A stretch of 64,000 bases of DNA, from NCBI GenBank assembly GCA_026874595.1, contig CM049320.1:53345070-53409069 (forward strand). Reading direction: 5' to 3'. Made by a program: the position numbers and the translations under genes. This DNA comes from Sipunculus nudus (lineage: Eukaryota; Annelida; Sipuncula; Golfingiida; Sipunculidae). Positions within the stretch are counted from its first letter, which is position 1; each line of letters starts with the position of its first letter. Below are positions 1 to 11,136 of the stretch, piece by piece. Below the pieces are notes generated by a model. That model searched no databases and was not told the DNA's origin. It worked only from the letters and a program-made list of their open reading frames with translations.

Positions 1-374
1 TATAAATGTTTTCAAAAGTTGACTCGATTTTGAACGAGATTTTTTCGCATTCAAACATTTGCATGTTTATTTTTTTAGTACCTCTTTTGTTGAGAAAGAC
101 TCGTGCGGTCGAGGACATCTATAGGATGAGGCAGTATTTCGTGGGAGAAACGAAGGACAGAGAGTATATATTAGGTTTTGCCAGGCTCCTTGGCAACACC
201 TGGGACAACATGGACCTCCACGTGGCCACCCAACAACACTTGCCATCCATCCTCCGACCAGCAAAGGCCTTCAAAACAACCTCTCATAGCATTTCCGTTT
301 TCCTTGTAGAATGTGAACAAGGTATTATTTATACTATACTTTTAGTGTACTATTTTATATATATATATGTATAC

Positions 375-456
<82 letters not shown>

Positions 457-727
457 GCTTACTGCATCAATAAGGCACGGACCAAGATTGCTGTGTGAAA
501 GCTGTGTGAAAGATCATGATTTTAACACACTTTTAGACAGGATCCGCTATACATGCATTATCATAAAATTGTCAGCACTTTATCTCGTGCATATCATGGT
601 GCATGGTGGCGCTTTATCTTATAATTTTTCACTTTAGTGCTGCCCCTTAGAGTCTGTCGAAAGTAACTATAACAGTCAGAATGATAAATATTTTAAAATG
701 GAATTTCCGCTAACAAGTATTTTGTCA
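1..727. other. No gene seen; AT microsatellite
   Basis: Non-coding sequence with an interrupted (AT)n tract at about 356-455. Predicted reading frames here are isoleucine/tyrosine runs translated from the microsatellite. The equivalent in copy B is 40346-41030, with its AT tract at about 40697-40760. Confidence 0.7.
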
Positions 728-735
728 CTTCGAAG

Positions 736-2310
736 CAGTGGGGTACCTAGCCTAATTGCTGCCCGGTGCGAAAGTAAAAGTTAGCGGTCTTTTAACAAAG
801 CATTATAAAATTTGACAACATATGGAAACATATCCGGACAGATTTTCCTAGTTAGAGGATTTAATTTGACAACAACGCAATTATATCGATGAAGTTATCA
901 ACAGACAATATTTCGTCACGCATTTAAAAAACATCACCTCTTTGCTATTGCGTTATTTAAAAGAACGTTGTGCATGATTCACATAATGTTCTAACTTAAT
1001 TTATCTTGCATGATATATGATTAACTTAATTCAACATGGTAAAACTTCATTTGGTTATTGTCATTTAGTTCTCAACGAATATAAATACATTGCCAAAAAA
1101 AAACCACTTCTTGTTATCGCATATGACAGCCGCTACGCCTAATTAAGCTGTGTGATATGCATAGTGCTGCAGCAAGCAAGGCGATCATACTTATGTCTCT
1201 ATTCGAAACGCGGAAGAGTATTTCATGAGCTGTATGTGTGCAGGGGATGTATAATGTTTGAATAAAATGTGACTTTTTGTTTAACTACAATATCCTCAAA
1301 GTTAAAACCACGTTAATCTAAAGCTACATCAGTTTCATGTTCTGCACTTTCCTCATGTTTATTTACGAACTAACGATAATTCGTTATTCAATAAAGCACT
1401 TCATTGAATTTCACATCATTATATCTTGAATTATATGATATATTATATTATATATTGAGTTATTTGAAGGTAACACGTATATATAACGTGTCCTAGGGGC
1501 AAGGTTGGAACCATCACCCTGGACATTGGTAATAATTTGTATTTGAAATGCAATGACATATGCCAACTTAAAGATTAAATAAATCTCACATAGTTCTGGG
1601 GGAAAGATTATTATTAAATAAAAGATCATGTCATATACGCCAAATTCTAAAACCAGTGGTAAATTAAAGGACAACCAAGGAAACATATGTAAAAGCGTTT
1701 GTTTTTAACGAAACTGTTGTAAGCACATGGGAGGACCATGGAAAAGTATTTTAGGTTGTTTCAGGCATTTTAAATGTCATGGTATTCTAGTGAAATCAAT
1801 AGTGCAAGTTTATACATTACGGGAAAAGAGCAACAGAATTCATCATAACATTTTCCGGACAATGTGTAAGAGAGACACCCGTCCCCCATCACGTTTCTTC
1901 TTAGTTTCCTGTACACGTAGATGATCCTGAAATGTGTGCCTTTGCAAGACAGTTTCTCGGTGTCGTTCAGGCATTGCCGGTGTTCTCATAAATAAGAGCT
2001 TCAAATCTGTATTTCTTCTGGCGTAGCCTGTCTATAGAGATAATTCGCGAAACATTTGATTTACTATTGTACAGTTTATCATTACTGAAATGATTGATAT
2101 GGAGGAACAAAGCAACAAAATTACCAAACATTAAAAATGGCCACCAATCTTTAAGAATATGTCATTTATACTTACAAATGTGTACTCTTTGAGGATCTCT
2201 TTGTGCCAACTCCTCATACTAATTCAGCGAAATGCCCCCCCCCCCCTGCAACATGCACCGTCCCGTACCCCGCATCACCCCCCCCCCCCCATCCCCCCGG
2301 CACGCCACTG
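736..2310. mobile_element. Non-autonomous hAT-like DNA transposon, copy A
   Basis: The left end reads CAGTGGGGTACC and the right end, on the opposite strand, CAGTGGCGTGCC; 9 of the first 12 bases agree, as expected for imperfect hAT terminal inverted repeats. The element is flanked by 8-bp direct repeats, cttcgaag (728-735) and cttcgatg (2311-2318), matching at 7 of 8 positions; an 8-bp target duplication is the hAT hallmark. The interior (1575 bp in total) shows no transposase-like frame. The right end is very rich in poly-C. It was inserted before the segmental duplication, because copy B has it with the same flanks. Confidence 0.7.
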
Positions 2311-2318
2311 CTTCGATG

Positions 2319-2780
2319 AATAGACCAACGTTTTGATACGTTTGTTTTATTCTTATGACACTCAGCGTGTGCTGAGAAGATTAAGTTGCATAACTCAGTG
2401 TACGAGTTAATCTTGTTGCATGTTTGCCAAATTCCTTCCTGTTGTCAAGCAGCTTCACGGCTTCTCCATCTCAAAGGCCTATCAACAATCCACAGGATCT
2501 GGGCCATGTATTACCATCGCCTGTCATTAACAGGAGAGTATTGACTGCTGTTGCAGCGCAGTTTCCGGTATGACTGTCTGTATCGAAAGAATGTCTGTAG
2601 CGTATTTTAAACTGAACGAACTTTGTAAAAAAACTGTTGTATTTATGAATAGGGAAACCACTGTGATTATCCTATGATTCATGTCATATCCCACTGAAAA
2701 AAAACAACATATATTGACAAGTAATATATCTTTGTGTGGAGTGGCTAGGCGTTAATTATAATACATTGGTTTCCTTCCAG
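2319..2780. other. Probable intron, no other feature
   Basis: Sequence between the hAT-like element and the 3' splice site of the terminal exon. It ends in a pyrimidine-rich tract (ggtttccttccag) that supplies the acceptor. Nothing else was recognised. Confidence 0.5.
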
Positions 2781-3031
2781 GATATTCGTCGTTAGGTTAT
2801 GTGATGGGATTTGGGCCTGAACCTATGCCTGGCCTAAAAGAAATTTTCCGCTGTGTTCGCGATGATTATGTTGGCAAAATCGGACAATTCCAGTATACGG
2901 ACTATGAAGTAGGTGTGGGTATTGGATCAAAGGAAAAGGACGGGTTTTTAACTCACTGGTATATTAAATCGAGTGACAAACCAGATGAAGTTGTAGCCCT
3001 GAGATCGAATATGATACAGATCGTCACCTAA
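2781..3031 (+). CDS. Terminal exon of an unrecognised (probably Link-domain) protein gene, copy A
   Basis: An acceptor (ttccttccag) precedes an open frame that enters in phase 1 and runs to TAA at 3029-3031, giving about 83 residues starting GYSSLGYV. The exon resembles the internal exon at 35892-36179: both begin GY-x-SL, followed by an LK-x(4)-RCVR-[DE]-[DE]-[YF]-V type block. I do not recognise the domain. By order and phase this is the last exon of a paralogue whose upstream exons lie left of the window. A possible polyadenylation signal AATAAA lies at 3165-3170. The frame is intact here, unlike the copy-B exon at 43096, so this copy may be the functional one. Splicing and expression are inferred. 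Confidence 0.6.
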
Positions 3032-4165
3032 TCAATTCCAAATTTATATATAAGATACCATGTATAATACACGTGATATACAGTATGTTACTTCATTACT
3101 AAATTGTAACCTGTTTAATTTCAGGTTGTTTTTTTTGTGGGTTTAATATCCGGTTAACGTCAAAAATAAATTTTCGATGAATCATTTGCAAGTTCTCGGG
3201 TATTTTTTTATCTCTTGTGAGTCCAGGTCCTCTTGTGTAGTAATTCTGTATTATAAAAATAATACTTGTCTGCTTTACGAAATAAGATATATGAAGTCGG
3301 AGAAACATAAAATCGCTACACAACAGGTGAAGCAACAAGTCTTGTACGATGTTTGTATGGCTGTTACAGCTGATAAGCTTTGGTGAGCGATTCGAACGTA
3401 TTCCAGTCCGATAGGAAAATGTATTGTTTCTATGAATACAAATCTTCAATCGAAAACGACATGCCTGCATAGAATCGATGAGCTGAATGATCGGCGATAA
3501 AGTCCAAACACTGCGACGGTCGAACTAATCTCTGATTCCGTGTCAACATATCCCATTATTGCGTAAAGCGTTCTGGCTAAGGAAGGGTACGGAGTATCGA
3601 TCTGTAAAATAAGAAATAAGATAAATATAACAGCAGTTGAGAATTAATTAAAGGAGCCCAATCACCTATAAAGCATGTTAAGATAACACGAGAAAAAAGC
3701 TTCTTCCCTTTATAATAAATCTGTACCTGCCAAAATGTGTGCTTGATTCCGTTTGATTACTTCTGTGAAAGAGTGTTAAAAACAGTGGACCGGGCGCGAC
3801 AGCAGGTGTCAACATAAACACAGTGCGTTGGGCCGTGTCCAGCGCGAAGCCACAACACGGGTCAATCAGGAGATGCCCTGACTGACTTGGCCCAAAATTA
3901 TAATACATGTTCCCGCTGGCTGAAACACCACGTATTGCCCCTCTTAATCGGACCTCTAGTCACGTGACCTTGTTATGGTAAACAGTGGACTCTGTTTACC
4001 AACACGAAGAGCCATAACAAGGTGTTTAACAGCCGCTCGGATAGTTTTACTGGGAAACAGTTGTATAAAGCAAAAATGAACTGATAGTGTGAAAGAACAG
4101 GCATAATATTACTCCTGATAATGCCCCTTTAACATACGAATGTTGTAGTCTGTTAAGTCGCTTAT
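3032..4165. other. 3' flank of the terminal exon; no further gene
   Basis: It contains the putative AATAAA (3165-3170), a 96-bp segment absent from copy B (3410-3505, bounded by AGTCC repeats) and a strong inverted repeat (3968-4022). Predicted frames of 70-120 codons here lack recognisable domains and I regard them as chance. Confidence 0.55.
3968..4022. repeat. Nested inverted repeat / alternative hairpins
   Basis: The outer arms ccttgttatgg (3968-3978) and ccataacaagg (4012-4022) are perfect 11-bp inverted repeats. Inside, tggtaaacag (3976-3985) and ctgtttacca (3992-4001) form a 10-bp stem with a 6-nt loop. The two stems share the bases tgg at 3976-3978, so they compete. The same structure is present in copy B near 44190-44250. 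Confidence 0.7.
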
Positions 4166-4170
4166 TGGAA

Positions 4171-4189
4171 CTCTCTTTCTCTCTCTCTC

Positions 4190-4264
<75 letters not shown>
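4171..4264. repeat. Compound (CT)n(AT)n microsatellite
   Basis: A CT tract at 4171-4236 is followed directly by an AT tract at 4237-4264. In copy B the CT part (44393-44422) is shorter and the AT part (44423-44514, with one interruption) much longer. Arginine/glutamate repeat frames called here are translations of the tract. Confidence 0.95.
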
Positions 4265-4266
<2 letters not shown>

Positions 4267-5570
4267 GAGTGGGGATTGTATTTCAAATGTTAATGTCTTT
4301 AACATTGCAATGTTTGGCAAGCGTCTCGAAATATATTCAACACGAAAATTTTCAATTATTTAAACTGTAGGTATATCAACAAAGAATGCGTAATAATTCT
4401 TACTTTTTCTTAATTGCCTTATAATACTTATTACCTTGCTTTCAAATTATTTGTAGTCTCATTAGAGCTATAGGTGATGAATACAGACAAAAAATACCTG
4501 TTTTTTTTTTTTTTTTTTTTTTTGCTTTGTGTTACACAATGCCGAATGCATTATTAAACACATTTTTTGATGACTTTAGAAATTAATCTTGAATAAAGTA
4601 CCATCTTATAACCGTCAGCCCTATCCTGTTTCATTTGCATTCTTGCAAGCCAGGCACATTTATCTGGTTCCTGCAAAAAGAAAGAATGGATGGGTAACCA
4701 GTATATTCTTATTTGGTAAGACAATTAATTGATTAATGTAACTCCAGGTTAGTTAGAGGACGCCTTTAACGAATGTGTAATTAAGCGTAACCACACCTTG
4801 TGAGGCCTTGTTCTGTTCCTCATGTCAACATGTAATGAAAATCCCAATAATAAAGTTTCCAAAACAAAATATAAACATAATCAAAATAGAATGCATATGT
4901 GTGCATTGGATTACAATGATGTATCAATATAATTAATAAGTAACCTTGACAATTCAATGTGTATTATTACCGCTTGACAATTTGCGATTTAATTACAAAA
5001 TGTATAACTCTGGAATAACTCACCGTGTTGAAACACGTTATATAAACTTACCTTTTAAAAGGAAAATTCCTGTGAAATTCTTTCATTTGCTCTATTGCTA
5101 GCCAGACAGATGTATCTTGTCACTACAAAAAGGAATGCATGTGTTTATTAAGTAAAGTCTGTGCTTGGTAATAATTAGTCAATTATATAACACCGAGTTA
5201 TTAGAGAACACCTTCAGTCATTGTACAATCGGGGCAATGCCCCCCCCCCCCCCCCGGTCGCATCCAGGACTCCCCGTCCTCTAGGAATTGCACTAAGTCT
5301 GATACTTATTAACTTTTCAAAAGCACTTTCACGATACTCCTGTCACGGATATCCACAGACTTGGGACTTATTTCTACATTTCATTATGTTTAATCCTGTT
5401 TTATCCTAATAAATATTATATATTTTTTTTTCATTTTGTGCAACTGATATTTCTAATTGGAATTAAAACATTACTCTGCTGTGTGGAATCATTGTGAATT
5501 ATGGTGTTTATACACAATCACTCACAGACACATTTATATGCATCGAATTTCCTTTGCTATATATATCCAG
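4265..5570. other. Non-coding, no gene recognised
   Basis: AT-rich sequence with a T-run (4501-4523) and a C-run (about 5240-5256). The breakpoint that became the left edge of tandem units C and D corresponds to position 4295. No domain-bearing frame was found on either strand. Equivalents are 44515-45805 and 54151-55410. Confidence 0.6.
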
Positions 5571-7210
5571 TGGCGGATTCAGAGCGTTCGTGCGTCCCCT
5601 CCCAAAGATATATTTATTTTATTTATTAACCCAATTTTCGTGATTCATTTCCATATTTTAGGTTGTTTTTATTAATGAGCAATCATATTTTACTTAAGTT
5701 ATCCACATTGTATAACTTTCAAACGCATCATTTTAGGATATTTATGAACAATTGCAGAACAGCTGCAGAGCGGCAGGCCCTGGTTGGGGTCGACCGTGAA
5801 CAATCTCACGGTTTCTCTGCTGATCCCGGTACTCGAATTCACGATCTTTGCTCTGCGAAGTCCTGTGTGCTGTCGAGACCACGGATATAATTATAAAACG
5901 CTCCCACATGGTAGAGCACTATCACATGGATGTATTGAATTTATGTAATGTTATCAATGCAAATTATGTTACCTTCTCTCGTTTTAAATATCTTTGTAAG
6001 CTCTGAATAAGATTACTACCAAAATTAATGTGCTTTGGCCGTTAAGTGTTGTATTAAATTTAGCTGAGCGTCATGGCCAGTGGCTCACCTGTTCCGATTC
6101 CCAACACTGGAATGTTGCAAATATCTAAACAGTAAACTCCATCCTGAACAGATTTTTTCTTGATCTAAACTTAATGCTGCCCGGTCTCCAATTGGAATGT
6201 AACCGAACATACCGGTGGGATATTACCTCTTCCTTCGTTCACACTACAGGGAAGAATATGAAACTGCTTTTAGGATTTTGAAGAAAAATCAAGCACACAC
6301 AGCTGGCAGTCTAATCTGAGGCGGAGATGTAATAAGTCAAAATATTCATGTGTCGTATTATCTTTGTACATTATTCATGAGGAAACATGTTTGTATGAAT
6401 TCAGTTATGTTGAAACTTTTGCTCTGTACTTTTCTCATTTGATCAGATATACGTACACATGCTAAATTTAATTAAAGTATTAGACAGTATGTAATACATT
6501 CTTTTGAAGGTTGCAAGCTGACTCGCTTGTGATACATTTTTATGAATGCACAAAATGGACACTGATCAGTTCTTAGTGTCATGAGACTAAGGCTTGGCAG
6601 GTAACGGATCGGTCGGTGTCATTGTTCGAATGAAAACAATAGAAAACCGGTTCTCGACTAGAAATCAAATTCAACCAAGGCAACCCAGGCAATTCTTAAC
6701 TGCAAGGCAATTCATGACCTGATATTATACGATAATATTATGAACGTCGTATTATATGAGCCGATACATGTATATTAATCAATATCACATAAGCCGATGC
6801 TATATTTCATACTTATATTTTAACAGCATTGGAAACAAACGTAAGAAGATGTAGCTTTTAATCGAATCACAGATGCGCATCTGCAAATAAATTAATTATG
6901 CTGTGAAGGTAAGAATAATCACTTCCGACCGTGCTATAAGTTACGAGCAGGAACTGGACTTAGCTTTTTCAATCGGGTGCATAAAACGGACAATCGCTTA
7001 TTTATATTCCACAAAATTAGGGCATGAATTATATCAGAATTATATGAGATCCATCACAGGCAAATGATGATAAACTGGTGGAGGTTACATTGGGCAAAAA
7101 TGTGGTTCCACACAATCTTTGATTTATACACACTCAAAGTATAGCATGGTTACAATATTATGCACTACAGCCTGAGTCATAGGAAAGAGGATTACTTGGG
7201 TTAATAGGGT
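5571..7210. other. Non-coding; possible hAT terminal repeat and SINE-like fragment
   Basis: At about 5570 the string cagtggcggattcag resembles a hAT-type terminal repeat, but I could not find a matching partner end. On the minus strand near 5810-5880 a B-box-like gaattcgagtacc hints at a tRNA-derived SINE remnant. No coding sequence was recognised. Confidence 0.35.
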
Positions 7211-7217
7211 AAAAACG

Positions 7218-7290
7218 TGGTTTCGCTGGGGTTCGAACCCAGAAACTTTCGCGTGTGAGGCGAACGTGATAGCCACTACACTACGAAACC
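7218..7290 (-). tRNA. tRNA-Val (anticodon CAC), copy A
   Basis: A 73-nt cloverleaf is readable on the minus strand. The acceptor stem is a perfect 7-bp GGTTTCG/CGAAACC pairing with discriminator A. The D-arm contains an A-box (TAGTGTAGTGG), the anticodon stem is TTCGC/GCGAA around loop CTCACAC (anticodon CAC), and the T-arm is CTGGG/CCCAG with loop TTCGAAC, containing a canonical B-box (GGTTCGAACCC). A TTTTT Pol III terminator (7211-7215) follows two bases after the discriminator. No intron is present. All stems pair, so it looks functional; a recent tRNA-derived retro-copy is the alternative, but no SINE tail is evident. Confidence 0.9.
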
Positions 7291-7614
7291 GCCCGATAAC
7301 GATTGAAGTTCACACAAACCCTAACTGGGACCATATTCTTCCTCAAATATCAACGATATAGGATTATTCAAGATCAAGTCAAAGTGTCGTATGTATATTG
7401 CAGATCATGGTCAAACGTGATAGGAGAAAAAGTTTATATCAAGAAAAAAGAAACCGGAAAATTCTTCAAAAATTATGAGTAATATCAATGAAATGCCTGA
7501 ATTAAGATTGCCTTCAAATTTAAACATGCATAAATAATGAACTTTATTGGAACTGATCGTAAAACATTTTTTTTAATTTGATATCATAGACCCATGCCAT
7601 AGACCTGATAAGTT

Positions 7615-7690
7615 GGCTCGTTGCTTGGTCTAGTGGTATGATTGTCGCTTCGTCTGCCAGAGGTGCCGGGTTCAATTGCCGGACGAGCCC
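7615..7690 (+). pseudogene. tRNA-Pro-like pseudogene, copy A
   Basis: The sequence starts GGCTCGT and ends ACGAGCC, a full acceptor stem of the tRNA-Pro type, and keeps a T-arm (CCGG-type stem around TTCAATT). The D-arm region has about four extra bases (cttg), and the anticodon stem GTCGC/GCCAG has two mismatches. The anticodon loop TTCGTCT places CGT where tRNA-Pro would have CGG. It is best read as a decayed tRNA-Pro or the head of a tRNA-derived element. It lies about 325 bp from the tRNA-Val gene on the opposite strand. Confidence 0.6.
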
Positions 7691-8080
7691 CATGTTTTGG
7701 AGCAAAGGCGTCGATTTGTTGCAAAAAGTGGAGCGTCTCAGCTGGGGAAAGACACACGATAGAGGGAGAGAGAGAGAGCGGGGGGGGGGGGGGGGAGGGG
7801 TCTCCCTTTCACACGTTTTTCTATTATATATTTTAAAACAAAACTTGGGTAAAAAATTAATACATTTATAATATATTTAATTGATGTGCCTGTATCAAAC
7901 ACAAACAACTTTATTAATTACAAAATGTTGGACTGGAAATGTAAAAAAAATTAGTATTAAAATTAGTATTAAACAAGTTTGCCCAAAAGAAATGTGTACA
8001 CTTTACACAAATGAGTCCAAGGCAAAAAAAAATTACAAAAAAGTCACAATTACGGAATCATGGATTTACACCAAACTTTC

Positions 8081-10182
8081 TTACTCGAAGTTGCCGAAAA
8101 TATTTCGACGGGTGTTTGATCTACAAGCAAATTCCTTGGCCAGGGAGTGCATGTTTAGATCCTCAAGGACTGTGGGGTGTACGTGGCACAAGGCGACGGA
8201 GTTAAGACGCTGTTGACTCATCGTGCTGCGTAACCAAGTCTTCAGCCGTCGGAGTGCTGAAAAGCTCCGCTCACAGGATGTGGATGTCACAGGACACACA
8301 AGCAAGACTTTCAGAAGGATCTCCACTTGCGAAAATAACGCACGCACCTCTGGATGCATACCCTGGAATGCAATCTTAATTTCATGCAATGTTTTTGCAT
8401 CTGTTTTTTGCCGGAACATGCTCAGCTGGACGGATAGTGATTCCTTCTTGAATTCAGGGTACCTCTCGACCAGAGACATCTGATCTGAGTCGATTTTGCC
8501 TTTGATCAAAATCTGTTCAAGCTGGTTGTATGTCTGCAGGCCTTGGTTTGAGCTGCCGAACCGTTCCTGTAGCTCTGTCACCATGCGATCCAGGAAGAGG
8601 AAGTACTGTTGTCTGAAGTGTTGCTCTGGGCTGTCATGGTGGAATTGACTGTCTGACCCGCCTGCTCGTTTAGGACATTTCTCCTTCTAGGGAGGCACAA
8701 GGGATCCAGTTCTTATAGTTCCACTTTGGCAGATGCTTGGGAAAATATATCCTTGAAATTCTCTTCACTCCTCCAAGACTGCAGCTGTGCTGTGCACACA
8801 TTTGTTGCCCCTATCAGTCCTTGAAGGAGAGCATTTAAGTGACATCAACAAACAGAGCAGCAGCAGAATAATAATAATAATAATGATAATAATGGTACTT
8901 ATCAGTATTATGATTGTTATTATCATCTAAAAAGGAAATCCAATACACCCTTATCACTCAAAGGAGCTAGTTCTAAAAATAACACATTTCCGTACTCCGA
9001 AATGGCTAAAAAATCGGTTGCATTCAGTTTTCAAATGGTCGTGTCGCATTAAGCAAAATGATAATAATAAAAATCTCGATAATACATGGGAATAATGCAC
9101 ATTGCATAACCCTGAGTTATCACATTATGCTTGCGTTATTGCAAATTCAACTTAGTTTTCTATTCTACTTTAAACTGATTTACTTCAAAAATTGTGTGGG
9201 CATAATATTTTAAAAGAGCATCTTGCCTGAGATATTTGCTGACTAGGCTTGACAGGAACTGTTCAACTGCTCGAGTATTGCAATTGGACCTGCTGCCATC
9301 ACCAATGCCAAGAGAGTAGATCCCTTCTCAAACCTATCAACACACTTAATGCTGCCATTTCCTGCAGGCTCCCCAAAACCGCCGGGTAGTTTTCAAGGAC
9401 TGAAGTGATGGCCGGAAGCCGACACAACCATCTGGTTGGGCAAAGAGGTCTGATGCTCTTTCTGTTCGACGGAAGGTGATCTGTATCACTGGACTCTGAT
9501 GACCTAGATGCAATGTCTTGAAATATTGCCTGAAATTCAAGATGAAATTAATAAATAAGCGCATTTTTAACTGTTTTACTAATGTTTGAAACTTTTATAA
9601 CAGAGGTTTTATTTAAGACTCACCAAGAACTTTTCTGTGCCTTTTTTCTCAGTTATTAAACCCGTCCTTTATGAAGGCTGGCTCTTTGCACTTGCTAAGG
9701 TCTAACAACCCCATGGCGTCAGCTCGCCTGCAATAAAAACAAAGGACTTTTTTGCTGTCATGTTGGTAATCAAGCCATGAAAATTGACTGAACCACTTTC
9801 TCTGAAAGTAGACCCTTTGGGTCTTTGTTTCTTTAGGAGGAATGAGGGAGCAGTCTGAGGGATGGTTTGGTACATCTCCAAAGACAAGATCATGGCCTTC
9901 TACGGTAGAGCTTGTTGTCGGTATTACCGAGCATTCTGGTCTCTGCTGATTTCCCTCACTCGGAATTTCATCAATGCACGAACGTGAAGAACTTTCCTTG
10001 TCACTAGTATCACCTTTGTCATCTCTGGATGATCTAGCGATATCTTCATTTGTCTTCTCATTGTTCTTTTCTTTGATGGCGGTTGTAAAAAATTGTGTAA
10101 TATTGGAGTATTTCCTCTGCTTTTCCTCCATATTTGCCTTCTCGAACAGATGTAGGCGTACAACGTTGACAGTAATTGACAA
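8081..10182 (-). pseudogene. hAT-family transposase pseudogene (TTF zinc finger + hAT C-terminal dimerisation domain), copy A
   Basis: Read right to left. The first exon (10182 to about 9624) starts at ATG and encodes a low-complexity acidic N-terminus and, at residues ~125-177, a TTF-type zinc finger with CFYC at 148-151. A GTGAGT donor (9618-9623) and a ttcag acceptor (ending 9530) bound a 94-bp intron. The next exon has the family landmark LCPTRW. The last open frame (8584-8081, 167 aa) carries the hAT dimerisation signature CPVTSTSCERSFSALRRLK at residues 97-115. The DUF4371-like catalytic segment expected between zinc finger and LCPTRW is missing. Damage: an extra base giving TGA at 9649-9651, TAA for a Tyr codon at 8713-8715, and frame breaks shared with the other copies. 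The protein would have been a nuclear cut-and-paste transposase; it is inactive. Confidence 0.85.
8835..9290. other. Internal part of hAT relic; intron-like ATA/AAT-rich stretch
   Basis: Between the LCPTRW exon and the internal frame lies AT-rich sequence with a short (AAT)n tract near 8865-8895. On the minus strand an acceptor-like context precedes the internal frame at about 8830. The stop-interrupted continuation after LCPTRW (DRFEKGSTLLALVMA, minus strand, about 9335-9285) still resembles the family. Confidence 0.45.
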
Positions 10183-11136
10183 CTGAATTAACTATTTTCA
10201 ATCTTCAAAACGTTGGTTGGTACGGTGCTCTCGGTGAGCTACGGGCTTCTTCATTAACATATGCTTTGAGCATTTAACAGATTACAGGTTATACTGTAGA
10301 GGTATGAATTATCAATGCCTTAACAAATGTGTATGAATTCACCGTTTTCACTGCTGAATGCAAGGGTCTGGAAGTGTAGATAACGTCGTATACAATTGCT
10401 GAACAAAGCATGGGGACCAAAACTCAAGTGATTCATACAAGAAGTCCACTGTACGCCCGGCATGGAACTATTGTAGAGTAATCAGTGGAGAGGCGATATA
10501 CTGCTGGTGTGACTGTATTAACAGGAAAAAAAACAATGTGCTGTTTAGCAATAAAGTAAGAATTCTGACGGTAGATTTTAATATTGAATCATGCCAAGTC
10601 TATATAATTTAGAGGAAACTGACATTTTACCGACAGTTGCAACTAACCACTCCGCAGTTAAGTTTAAATCAGTAAATCTTCTTACCGATTCTCAGCGAGG
10701 TCCTTGTTTTGGCGTTTAAAGTGTTCGCTGTTAGCTGGCCGTGTTTATATTGATTCTTTAAGAAAGAGAACTAATAAATTGAGACAAGAATGGTATTAAG
10801 AAAAACAAGATGAGCACATATGAAATTGATTGGAATATTTTAAATATAAATCTCGACAGTTTACCATAATAGAGTCTATAAAAAGGCGCATAAAGCGGGG
10901 GGGGGGGGCGGACTTGGGGAGGACAAACAGCACATAGCTAGAGAATATATTATAAAGTATAGGGAATAAGAAAGGATACAGGTTCCGACATAAGTTTGCA
11001 TATAGAAATAACAAGTGACCCAGGGGTCATGACGCTCAGCTGACCAGGAAGACATTGACAAAAGTAATTTTATCATCTGAATGTCAAATTTGAATGAAAT
11101 ACTTTTTCCAAACTTGACCTTTTGTATAGAATCATC
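10183..11136. other. Non-coding, no gene recognised
   Basis: Sequence upstream of the hAT relic, with a G-run (about 10897-10909). The proline-rich frames on the minus strand are translations of that run. No matching terminal repeat for the hAT relic was found. Confidence 0.55.

Noticed and set aside
6-473. 155-codon frame with a long I/Y/M tail (also 40551-40940)
   Set aside because: Most of it is translated (AT)n microsatellite; the remainder is not conserved in frame between copies A and B and shows no domain.
4047-4286. Arg/Glu-repeat protein on the minus strand
   Set aside because: Pure translation of the CT/AT microsatellite.
5571-5600. hAT-type terminal repeat cagtggcggattcag as the left end of the hAT relic at 8081-10182
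   Set aside because: No matching ccactg end with an 8-bp target duplication was found to the right of 10182, so the element's borders cannot be set.
8223-8483. 86-codon plus-strand frame, conserved in all three copies
   Set aside because: It is the antisense of the hAT dimerisation exon; its conservation follows from the recency of the duplication.
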